Source: Streptosporangium pseudovulgare (lineage in GTDB: Bacteria > Actinomycetota > Actinomycetes > Streptosporangiales > Streptosporangiaceae). Taken from it: a stretch of DNA of 44,341 nucleotides. This document shows positions 1 through 7,419 of this stretch, one piece after another (the stretch's first letter is position 1; each line of letters begins with the position of its first letter). The position numbers were made by a program, and so were the translations under genes. The stretch spans positions 1-44,341 of the forward strand of contig NZ_BMQJ01000033.1 in assembly GCF_014648055.1 (NCBI RefSeq). The letters run 5' to 3'. The notes beneath the pieces are model-generated. The model ran no database searches and had not been told where the DNA came from. It saw only the letters and a program-made list of their open reading frames with translations.

Positions 1-124
1 CTCGGCGTGCTGGACGGCAAGTCGGTGTTCGGATCGATGAACCGGACCGGCCTGGCCGGTTCGGCGTTCGAGATCGATGACCGCTTCACCGCCTACGACG
101 CAGAGGCCATCGCCTCCATCCGTG
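1..124 (+). pseudogene. Internal fragment of an unrecognised gene
   Basis: Frame 1 from base 1 has strong G/C at third positions up to about base 124 and reads as a plausible protein with the stretch DGKSVFGSMNRTGLAG. It then runs on without coding character to a stop at 193-195. The leftward dehydrogenase-like gene loses its family-like sequence at the same point. Two truncated genes therefore seem to meet here at a recombination breakpoint. I do not recognise the family. Confidence 0.4.
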
Positions 125-942
125 GATGCGGACGGGATAACCACCGGGCAGCCCGAGCGGGCCCGGCAGGCTGGTCCGCACTTCGCGCCCGGTGACGAGG
201 TCCGCCGGCAGCAGCGCGGTGACGTGGCCCGTCACGGCGTTCGACTCGGATCGGGCCGCAGCGCGCTGACGCCGGAGCAGCGGGCCGACCTCGCGGACCG
301 GTGCCCCGTCCAGCCAGACCAGCGCCTCGTCGGAGGCGTCGCCGGGAGTATGCGGGTGCCAGTGGTGACCCAGGACCTGAAGACGTCCCCCGCGGGCCGA
401 ACGGAGTGATTCCCGCAGCGAGGCGGCGAGCAGCGCCACGTTCCCCACGCCGCAGAAGACCGGCAGTCCGAGCTTTCTGAGCAGTGGGTTCACCGCGTCG
501 GGAAAGCAGGCGTTGAGGAAGAGGGGAGGGGGCCCAGGGCGGCGATCGCCGAGGCCGCTTCGACGGCGACGGCCGCCTGGAGGGGGAGGGTGAGCCCGAA
601 ACCCGCTCTGTTCATCAGCGCGGTCCACGCCGAGGGCGAGCGGGTCCTCTCCCAGGGGGACTGGTAGGAGGCGCAGTTCAGGACGATCCGCGGACGGGCC
701 CGCCGCAGGATCGGGGAGATGGATCCGGCTGAGTACCGGTCCACCGACAGGGCGCGGAACGGTACCGGGGTGCCGCTCGACGCCGCCCGGACGTCCGCGA
801 CGTAACACACCTCCGCTGAGCTCGACGGCGTCGTCGACACGACGGTCACGACGCATTCCGCGGCGCAGACGGCCGCCGGGGAGTAACAGATCGAGCGGGC
901 CAGCGAGCCGCTGCCCAGGATCACGACGCCGCGCCCGGCCAT
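125..942 (-). pseudogene. Opine/saccharopine-dehydrogenase-like NAD(P) protein, frameshifted and 3'-truncated
   Basis: The ATG at 942 has a good ribosome site (GGAAGGTG). The protein opens with a Rossmann strand and a GSGSLA dinucleotide-binding loop. Mid-region motifs such as NACFPDAVNP and CGVGNVALLA fit saccharopine/opine-dehydrogenase-like proteins. The reading frame shifts within 522-535, in a C/G-rich run on this strand, consistent with one base missing. Past about base 125 the frame holds only arginine-rich noise to a stop at 86-88, so the 3' end is lost. It is the last gene of the leftward operon, 32 bp after the MFS gene. The substrate is unknown. The frameshift alone could be a sequencing error; the truncation could not. 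Confidence 0.6.
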
Positions 943-974
943 CACATCACCTTCCGACTGTGTCGCGGCGGAGA

Positions 975-2207
975 TCACGGGGTGCTCCGCTCCCGGTAGC
1001 TCATGACGACGCCGGCGCCCAGGAGTCCGGGCACGGTCAGAACCGCCAGGGCCGTCCCGTACCCGCCGGTGCTCTGGACGAGGTATCCGACCAGCGCGGG
1101 GCCGAGGGCGGAGCCGGCGCCGAGTGCGGTGAACAGCAGGCCGAGCAGCCTGCCGAGGCGTGCCAGGCCGAACTGGTCGCCCAGCACGACGGGGAGGAGG
1201 GCGCTGTAGCCGCCGTACATGGCGCCGTGGATGATCGCGAAGGCCAGCAGTCCCCCGTAACCCCGCGCGGTCGCCCATACCAGCAGGCCCAGGCCGATCC
1301 CCGCGTGACAGGCTTTGAAGAGGGTGAGCGATCCGAACCGGCCGGCGAGGACGGTGATCACCAGGCGGCCCGCGATGCTGCTGATGCCGATGGCGGAGAT
1401 CAGGGCCGCGGCGGCCAGGGCGCCGATGCCCAGGCGCTGCGCCGAGGGGGCGAGGTGCGCGAACGGAACGTAGTTGGCCATGCAGACGAGCAGCGACGCC
1501 ACGTAGAGGGTACGGAATCCACGGGCGGGTGGCCGTTGCGCGGCGATGGGGGAGTCCGGCGCCTGCGGCGGCCGGCCGATGAGGGCGGTGGCCAGCAGCA
1601 GCAGCGCGGCTCCCCCGACGGCGTAGTACTCATAGGCGTGCCGCCAGCCGAAATGGCTCACCATCCAGGCCGACAGCGGTGAGCTGACGACCGTCCCGAT
1701 CCCCACGCCGGTGACCACGCTGCCGGTGGCGACCGCCCGGTGACGGTCGAACCAGCGGCCGGTGGCGGTGAGCACCGGAACGTACACGCATCCGACTCCC
1801 AGCCCGATGCCGAGCCCGTAGGCCAGGTACGCCTGCCACAGCGCGTCCGAGATCGCGGTGAGATGCAGGCCGAGTCCCAGGCAGACGGTGCCGGTGAGCA
1901 GCATCGCGCGGGGACCGACCCTGTCCGCGACGGGGCCGGTGACGGCGCTCAGGCCGAACCCCAGCAGGGTCGTGATCGAGAAGACCACGGACGCCGCGCC
2001 GTCACCGGCGCGGAAGGCCTGGGCCATGGGCCCGAAGAACTGCCCGTAGCTGTACGCCAGCCCGTAGACGACGGATGCGGCGAGCGTCGCGCCCGCCGCC
2101 GCCAGCCACGCGCGGCGCGAGTCTCGCGCGCCACCGCCGGGCGCGTGCACGGGCGCCGGCGGACACTCGGCCCCGATTGCGGCGGGTGATGTTTCGGGGA
2201 ACGACAT
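975..2207 (-). CDS. MFS transporter, monocarboxylate/oxalate-formate-like
   Basis: A complete membrane carrier of about 410 residues with roughly twelve hydrophobic segments. The family signature GPVADRVGPR lies between helices 2 and 3, and GRWFDRHRAVATG follows helix 4 as in MCT/oxalate-formate-type MFS proteins. The first 30 residues are proline/alanine-rich and cytoplasmic. I chose ATG at 2207 because AGGTGAG lies 6 nt upstream; GTG at 2213 is also in frame but sits against that site. It is fourth in the leftward operon. With a dioxygenase, a flavin protein and a dehydrogenase beside it, export of the operon's product or uptake of its substrate is likely; direction cannot be read from sequence. 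Confidence 0.88.
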   Translation of the reverse strand: MSFPETSPAAIGAECPPAPVHAPGGGARDSRRAWLAAAGATLAASVVYGLAYSYGQFFGPMAQAFRAGDGAASVVFSITTLLGFGLSAVTGPVADRVGPRAMLLTGTVCLGLGLHLTAISDALWQAYLAYGLGIGLGVGCVYVPVLTATGRWFDRHRAVATGSVVTGVGIGTVVSSPLSAWMVSHFGWRHAYEYYAVGGAALLLLATALIGRPPQAPDSPIAAQRPPARGFRTLYVASLLVCMANYVPFAHLAPSAQRLGIGALAAAALISAIGISSIAGRLVITVLAGRFGSLTLFKACHAGIGLGLLVWATARGYGGLLAFAIIHGAMYGGYSALLPVVLGDQFGLARLGRLLGLLFTALGAGSALGPALVGYLVQSTGGYGTALAVLTVPGLLGAGVVMSYRERSTP

Positions 2208-2268
2208 GGTCACTCACCTGCGCTTTCTGAAACGCTGCGGGGACGGCCGGGGTGGTGGGCACGCCCCG

Positions 2269-2934
2269 TCACATCCGGCGGGAGCGGATGTGCTCCGGCA
2301 CCGGCAGCCCGTCGGGCACCCGCGCCTCGGGCCGGGGGACGCCGAAGGACGTGCGTACCGGCAGCAGACCGGCCCACTTGTCCGGATCGACCCGGTCGCC
2401 GTGATCGCTGGGCGGCGCGTCTCGGATCTTCACCGGCGCCTCGGCCAGGTCGAGGGCCATGACGGCGACCCGGGCCAGCACCTTCCGGTCCGGTTCGTGC
2501 CCGTAGTCCCACGTGCCCGGCGCGAGATGCTCGGCCACGACCCGCATGCCGTGCCGCTTCTTCTCCTCCTCGCGCAGGAGCCGCCCGGTTCCGTGGACGA
2601 CGGCCGAGCGGTAGTTCACCGAGTTGTGGTAGACCGAGCGCGCGTAGACGATGGCGTCGAGATGGGTCACCGTCACGCATATCGGTGTCCCGGCGGCGAG
2701 GACGCGCGCGCTACGGGAGCCGGCCGATGCGTGCAGGTACAGCGTGTCGCCCTCGCGGCCGTACACGCTGGGCAGCACGACGGGTCCGCCGTCGGCGATG
2801 AACCCCAGGTGGCAGACGAGCCCGGCGTCCAGCACGTCGTACAGGGCCTGGCGGTCGGTCGCGGCGCGCTCGTGGTAGCGGCGTACGGTGCTGCGTGCCG
2901 TGGGGGAGAGGGGGTCATGCCCGGTACCGCTCAT
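2269..2934 (-). CDS. Pyridoxamine 5'-phosphate oxidase-like flavin protein
   Basis: A 221-residue protein of the split-barrel PNPOx-like/nitroreductase-associated group. Residues from about 35 to 110 carry the pattern LCHLGFIADGGPVVLPSVYG, then ICVTVTHLDAIVYARS and a YRSAVVHG strand that shape the FMN/F420 site. Such proteins bind FMN, F420 or haem and oxidise or reduce small molecules; true PdxH activity is unlikely given the divergence. ATG at 2934 starts the domain directly. It is third in the leftward operon, 61 bp before the MFS start. It appears complete, unlike its upstream neighbours. Confidence 0.82.
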   Translation of the reverse strand: MSGTGHDPLSPTARSTVRRYHERAATDRQALYDVLDAGLVCHLGFIADGGPVVLPSVYGREGDTLYLHASAGSRSARVLAAGTPICVTVTHLDAIVYARSVYHNSVNYRSAVVHGTGRLLREEEKKRHGMRVVAEHLAPGTWDYGHEPDRKVLARVAVMALDLAEAPVKIRDAPPSDHGDRVDPDKWAGLLPVRTSFGVPRPEARVPDGLPVPEHIRSRRM

Positions 2935-2963
2935 ATCGGTCTTCTCTCTGTTCCGCCGGGTGC

Positions 2964-3176
2964 TCACAGCACGGCCTTGGCGACGTCTTCGGCCGAGTGG
3001 ACCTCGGTGACCTGGGACCGTTCCGGCATCCGGTCCGGTTCGGCGACGTACATGCCGGAGCCGTGCAGTACCACGCCGTCGAAGCCGCGGACCAGGCCCG
3101 GGGCCAGGCTGTCGCGGGTGAGCGCGGCCAGCAACGCGACGGCCGCGCCGCCGCCTCCGATGATTCCCAGCTTCAT
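2964..3176 (-). pseudogene. 70-codon chimera: Rossmann start fused to an unrelated tail
   Basis: The first 28 residues (KLGIIGGGGAAVALLAAL) are a dinucleotide-binding start as found in FAD/NAD(P)-binding proteins. After that the sequence changes abruptly to a tail (GMYVAEPDRMPERSQ, then SAEDVAKAVL) that looks like the C-terminus of another enzyme. No cofactor domain this short is functional, so a large in-frame internal deletion or fusion is the likeliest origin. The ATG at 3176 follows a purine-rich site (GAAGAGGGCGAC). It lies between the dioxygenase and the PNPOx-like gene. Confidence 0.5.
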
Positions 3177-3274
3177 GTCGCCCTCTTCGTGCGCGGAGGT
3201 ACGGCCGACGGCGGAGTTCCGGGCGGCACTGAGCGGCAGTGCGGCCACGGTTTCCTGCGGGATGCGCCGCGCCT

Positions 3275-4178
3275 CTAGCGCCGCGTGGTCTCCCGCTGCT
3301 GGGTGACGAACAGGCTGGTGTGATCACCGCCGGACCAGTCCGGTGACAGGAGACACGGGCGGGGGTCGTGCACCGCCCACCGGGTCGGCTCGCCGCGTAC
3401 GATCTCGCCGGTGTGGCTGCTGGGCAGCGGGTTCGCGGTATAGGGCATGGTGGAATCGGCCGCGCTGTACACGTTGAGCAGCAGCAGCGGCCGACCGAGG
3501 TCCGACTCGTTCTTGGCCGAGCAGTGCAGGGGTCCGGCAGTTGTGAACGGTCACTGACCCGGCCGGCCCGGGGAGATAGACCGTGCGGTCGGCGGGCAGT
3601 GCGGCGGCGTCGGAATCGTTCAGCGCCCTCGTCCAGACGCCGTCGGAGTCGTAGAGGTCGTAGAGTTCGCCTTCATGGCTGCCTGGAATCACGCCGAGCG
3701 GCGCCTGGTCCGGGGAACAGCCGTACAGATAGGTGCCGAAGGTCAGCGAACTGTGGTTGGTGTGTGTCCAGAACTGCACATCCTGGTGCCATTTCACTTC
3801 GACGCCGCCGCGGGCCCATTTGAAATTCAGTTTGGAATGATGGAATTTCACGTTCGGGCCCACCAGGTCGGCCGCGATGTCGGCGAGCGCCGAGTCGCGC
3901 GCGAAGCGCCAGTAGTCCGGGTGCTGGTCGACCGGGCTGGTCACGTGCCGTAGCCGAGGAGTTTCGGCGGAGTGTCCCGGCTCGATGCCGAACACCGTGT
4001 CGGAGCGGTCGATCGTTCGGCTGTGCTCGACCATCTCGTCGGTCGTCGCCCGGAGCCGGGTGAGCCATTCGCTGGAGATCACCTCCTCCAGGAGCGGATA
4101 GCCGTTGCTGAAGTAGAACTCCCGCTGCTCTTCCGTCAGGACCTTAGGAGTGATGCGGCGAACCTCGTCGACCAGCAT
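3275..4178 (-). pseudogene. Phytanoyl-CoA dioxygenase (PhyH) family enzyme with a +1 frameshift
   Basis: First gene of the leftward operon. The start at 4178 (MLVDEVRRITPKVL) is fixed by AGGAGAA 5 nt upstream. The Fe(II)/2-oxoglutarate site is visible: KWHQDVQFW carries the HxD pair, and a later LHCSAKN segment supplies the distal histidine. The frame breaks at the G run 3529-3532, where one extra base separates the two halves. The 904-nt span is 3x301+1, so removing one base restores about 300 codons, the usual PhyH length, ending PDWSGGDHTSLFVTQQ. Members hydroxylate small molecules and often sit in natural-product clusters. Either a recent mutation or a homopolymer error. Confidence 0.75.
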
Positions 4179-4242
4179 GTACGTTCTCCTCGACCAGGCG
4201 CGGACCCAGGGCGTGTGCATGTCTTCGTACAATATGTCCTTA

Positions 4243-4268
4243 CATATGGACAAAATATTGTCCATATG
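4243..4268. promoter_or_regulatory. Perfect 11-4-11 palindrome, likely operator of the PhyH operon
   Basis: Arms CATATGGACAA and TTGTCCATATG are exact reverse complements around AATA, in an AT-rich patch. The element sits 65 bp upstream of the dioxygenase start. A further half-like ATATGTCC at 4233-4240 and TTTGTCC at 4273-4279 flank it. The size and position fit a dimeric repressor (TetR, MarR or GntR type), but no regulator gene lies next to it in the window. Confidence 0.6.
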
Positions 4269-4279
4269 AGTCTTTGTCC

Positions 4280-4909
4280 AGCGAGGTGGTCGAACTTCGC
4301 CGCGGGCGCGGCCGGTCCGAGGAGGGTTCTCGGCAGGTGACGGGCGCAACCGAACCCCGCGGGCTTGCGGCCGCGGGGCCCTGTGCGGCCTCCGGCCAGG
4401 CCCGGGCGACGGACCCCGAAGCGGGGCGTCCACACAGGTCCAGGCCGTATCGGAGCCGTCCCGCGGAACGTGCGGGGCGTCGGAGAGATTCTGCGAAGGC
4501 CGCCTGCGCGGATGGCTCACGAAACGCCCGCGGTGCTGATATCGCAGAACCGACTATTTTCGAGAGCACCGACAATATTCACCATTACGGCAAGCCATTT
4601 CAGGGTTCATCGCACGAACCCGGGCACGGAGGGCCGGGAGCGGGCCCAGCCGAGGTACGGCCAGAACCGGCCATGAGCCGATCTTGAATCTGTGCGTGGG
4701 ACCGTCGTTGACCTGCCGCTGGAGAGCGCCATGAGTGAGGGGAGGTCATCCAGGACACTGCTGCGTAATCTCGGAAGCTGTTTATCCCCGTGAGCGAGCC
4801 GAAGCGGGAAAGAAGATCTTCGCGTGTTCTATCTCGCGAACGGTGATCGTTCGGCTCCAGTATGGCGCATTCTGTGGTGTTCGGGGGCTGCTGGGAGGGC
4901 TGTGCCCCG
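4280..4909. other. Non-coding stretch between operator and Tn3 fragment
   Basis: Open frames here lack consistent codon-position bias and resemble no family. Base composition varies: an AT-richer patch around 4545-4600 may hold a promoter. I see no gene. Confidence 0.5.
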
Positions 4910-5098
4910 ATGGCGTCGATCGACAACACCGCCTATCCGCGGTTCAAGCGGACCATCTCCGAGCGGGAGCTACGCGAGGCGTACTCGCCGAGCCTGGGGG
5001 AGATGGACTGGGTGCGTGAGATGACCGACACCGACGAGAACCGGCCGTCGCTGATGGTCTGGCTGAAGAGCTCGGCCCCCCGGTTTCGACGGTGCTGA
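4910..5098 (+). mobile_element. N-terminal fragment of a Tn3-family transposase
   Basis: From ATG 4910 the sequence MASIDNTAYPRFKR, followed by an ISERELREAYSP segment and VWLKS, matches the start of Tn3-family TnpA (DUF4158 region). Homology stops at about 5075 and a short unrelated tail reaches the stop at 5096-5098. The full transposase is near 1,000 residues, so about 95% is missing. It abuts the 3' end of the leftward winged-helix pseudogene. Confidence 0.75.
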
Positions 5099-6330
5099 GC
5101 TCCTCATACACCAGCGCGGCGACCGCCCCCAGGGCGTGCAGAGTGGGATGGAGGGCATCAATGGGACCGGCCGGCCAGCGGATCCACCGTGCTTCGGAAC
5201 GGTATGACTCCGGAACGCGGAGCCCGTAGCGGTCAGCCCGGCGGCCCGACGCCGCCTCCACGAGATCGATCAACGGATCGTCTTCCTCACGGAGCCGACG
5301 CAGATGCCGGGAGACGACGGTGTGGTCCAGGCCCGTCATCTCCGATGGCGAGCGGCAGCCGGATACCGGGGTCACCGAGCCGTCCATCCGGGCCGCCGCA
5401 GCGATGGCCCGCAGCAGCAGGCGAATCGACGCGGCGGCCCGGCCCCAGCCCCGGACGCGCTCAGTGTCGCGCTCGGCGAGCCACGCACAGGTCCGCCACC
5501 GCCGGATCTGCTGCCAGTGGTCCAACACCCGGCTGTCGGCTTCCTCCCACGTGGCGGTACGGATCGACCGGAGACCGGCATCACGAAGATCCGGTGAGGG
5601 GACGGTTGCCGAAGAACGGAAAGCCGAACTGTTCGAATCTACATAGTAAAGGGCCCTGCTCAGAGAATTTCTCTGATGCTCCACACCAAACCCAGCCCCT
5701 GGAGGGGAGAAGGGGGTGTGGAAGGTCTACCCACGCTTGTGTTGCAGTCGCGGGCATGCCTGCTCCAGGCCACGCCGGTGACGGCTTTTTGCCGGTCGGC
5801 CGCCAGGCGTGTCATTCGATAGCTCAGGTGGCGGCTTTCCAGGAGCACGGCAGTCCGGTCCAGGGGCCCTGGCGCATCTGCGCGACGGCCTCGCCGTAGG
5901 TCCATCCCGCGGCGGCGATGGAGTTGAGCAGGCCGAGTCGAGCCTCCGAAGCCGATGGTCGTGCCGCGGGCCCGCCAGTCGCCGGTGCGGGTCAGGTCCT
6001 CCGGCGCGGCAGGCAGAGGACGGCGGCCGCCGGGCCGTTCGGGCGGCGCAGGATGGCCTCGGCGTCGTCGATGGAGATGGTCAGGCGCATGAAACCGTCC
6101 CGGCTGCACAGGCAGAAGGCCGAGCGGCCAGGGAACGCGCGAAGGAACCGATGGGTCGGCTGGGCTCTGGCGTCCCTGGGACTTCGGAGCCTCAGACCCC
6201 GCGCCGCGGGAACACACGTCGCCGTAATCGATGAGGTAGCAGCCGGCGAAGAACAACAGCCGTTCCGCGTCGGCGCGGGGGATATCATCCAGGCTGATCG
6301 TCAAGCATCCGTTGATCGGCGACCCTGAGC
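5090..6330 (-). pseudogene. Mobile-element winged-helix DNA-binding protein, multiply frameshifted
   Basis: Successive family-like blocks are read leftward but in different frames. They are an LTISLDDIPRADAERLL block near 6300-6200, an LTISIDDAEAILRR block near 6110-6050, RARGTTIGFGGS near 5965-5940, LGLLNSIAAAGWTYGEAV near 5925-5870 ending at a stop, and then a long in-frame tail from 5620. That tail has TGLDHTVVSRHLRRLREED (a winged helix), RADRYGL and ALGAVAALVYEEL. The order matches a family I recall from actinomycete plasmids and integrative elements, with no assigned function. At least three frameshifts and a stop show decay. The 3' end is cut by the Tn3 fragment. Confidence 0.5.
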
Positions 6331-6406
6331 CGATCGCGCTTGAACATGCGGGAGGACGCGGCCACGGTGGCTGATCGCAGCAGAGGGCGTCCGGGCTGGT
6401 TGCACG

Positions 6407-6967
6407 TTGGTCCGCTGGAGTCCCGCCTGGTACGCCACTGGAACCCCGACACCTTTCCTCCAGCGGGAAGCCCTTCTCGCGGTCTTGACGTTGTCGGCTC
6501 TGCCTCAGGCGTTCGCGGCCCGGTTGGCGGTCCATTTGAGCGGGGGCATTGTCATCGGCCCGGGATCGGTGCCGGACCTGCCGGGCTTTGAAGGGCTGCG
6601 CGGTGTTCCGCTGCCGGTCCAGGCTGGATCATGGGAGCGTACTGCGGGGGTCTATGACCCGTTGCAGAGGCGGATCGGCATCGGTAGTGCTCCCTCACCC
6701 TCCATATCGGTTTGCGGTCACGAGCTGGGCCATGCGGTCGATCACATGGAGAACAGGCCGTCTCAAGCGCAGTGGTGGAGCCGGTTGCATGCCCGTAGGT
6801 GTGTTCAGCTGCCGCCGCCCTACCGTCAGGACGTGGGGGAGTTGTTCGCCGAGTCCTTCGCCTGCGTCCTGACCCGGCGAGTGAGCCGGCTGATCGCGTT
6901 GATCGGTGACGAACCTGAGGCTGAGGGTATCTACCACTGGATGGCCGGCCGCTACGGAATCGGCTGA
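6407..6967 (+). CDS. Zincin-like metallopeptidase (anthrax-lethal-factor-like fold)
   Basis: A 186-residue protein with HELGHAVDH at residues 105-113: two zinc histidines and the catalytic glutamate. ELFAESFA follows at 145-152, whose E149 is a good third ligand. This layout matches small lethal-factor-like zincins often found in effector or mobile-element settings. It has no signal peptide or membrane segment. The start is uncertain: TTG at 6407 gives the longest product, but no clear ribosome site precedes it and the upstream DNA is degraded, so the N-terminus may be lost. The gene is followed 73 bp later by a small hypothetical gene in the same direction. Confidence 0.65.
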   Translation: MVRWSPAWYATGTPTPFLQREALLAVLTLSALPQAFAARLAVHLSGGIVIGPGSVPDLPGFEGLRGVPLPVQAGSWERTAGVYDPLQRRIGIGSAPSPSISVCGHELGHAVDHMENRPSQAQWWSRLHARRCVQLPPPYRQDVGELFAESFACVLTRRVSRLIALIGDEPEAEGIYHWMAGRYGIG

Positions 6968-7040
6968 GGTGCCCTTCTTGGTTTTTGCGGCGGCTGGGCG
7001 ACTATGCTGAAGCGGGATCGACGCCGGAAAGGACACGGCC

Positions 7041-7268
7041 ATGCAGGTGACCATACTGCCGGGTGGTATGCTCCGCGTCCCCGTAGCGATCACGTTGAGC
7101 AATGGCGTCACGTGTGATGGCACCCGGGACATCACCAGCGACGACCCCGAATACCTCCTCTGGCTGCCGCTGGCGCGCACAGAGGAGGAACAACTTCACT
7201 CAGAGGCTACGGAACGCGTCGCTGACCAGGAGATCCTCGCCCGGTGGCGCACTCGTCAGAGTGCCTGA
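7041..7268 (+). CDS. Small hypothetical protein, 75 aa
   Basis: ATG 7041 is preceded by GGAAAGGACACGGCC, a good ribosome site. The protein begins with a beta-rich segment (MQVTILPGGMLRVPVAITL) and ends in a charged helix with EEEQLHSEATERVADQE. The codon bias is normal. I do not recognise the family. Its position after the zincin suggests a shared operon or accessory module; a partner or inhibitor role is only a guess. Confidence 0.55.
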   Translation: MQVTILPGGMLRVPVAITLSNGVTCDGTRDITSDDPEYLLWLPLARTEEEQLHSEATERVADQEILARWRTRQSA

Positions 7269-7419
7269 TTCATTCCTTTCCGGGCGTCGGCGCCGCTGGT
7301 GAGCGCACCAAGGGTTCAGTTCTTGGCATGGGCGAAGCCCCAACCGGCCTGTGGCGCTGGTGGGTGCAGCAGCGGCCTCCGACGCTCTGGTCCGGGCCGG
7401 TGCGGAGCGCCGGGGCAGG

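Noticed and set aside
4240..4575. N-terminal extension of the PhyH gene through the palindrome
   Set aside because: The extension would translate the operator; a strong ribosome site places the start at 4178.
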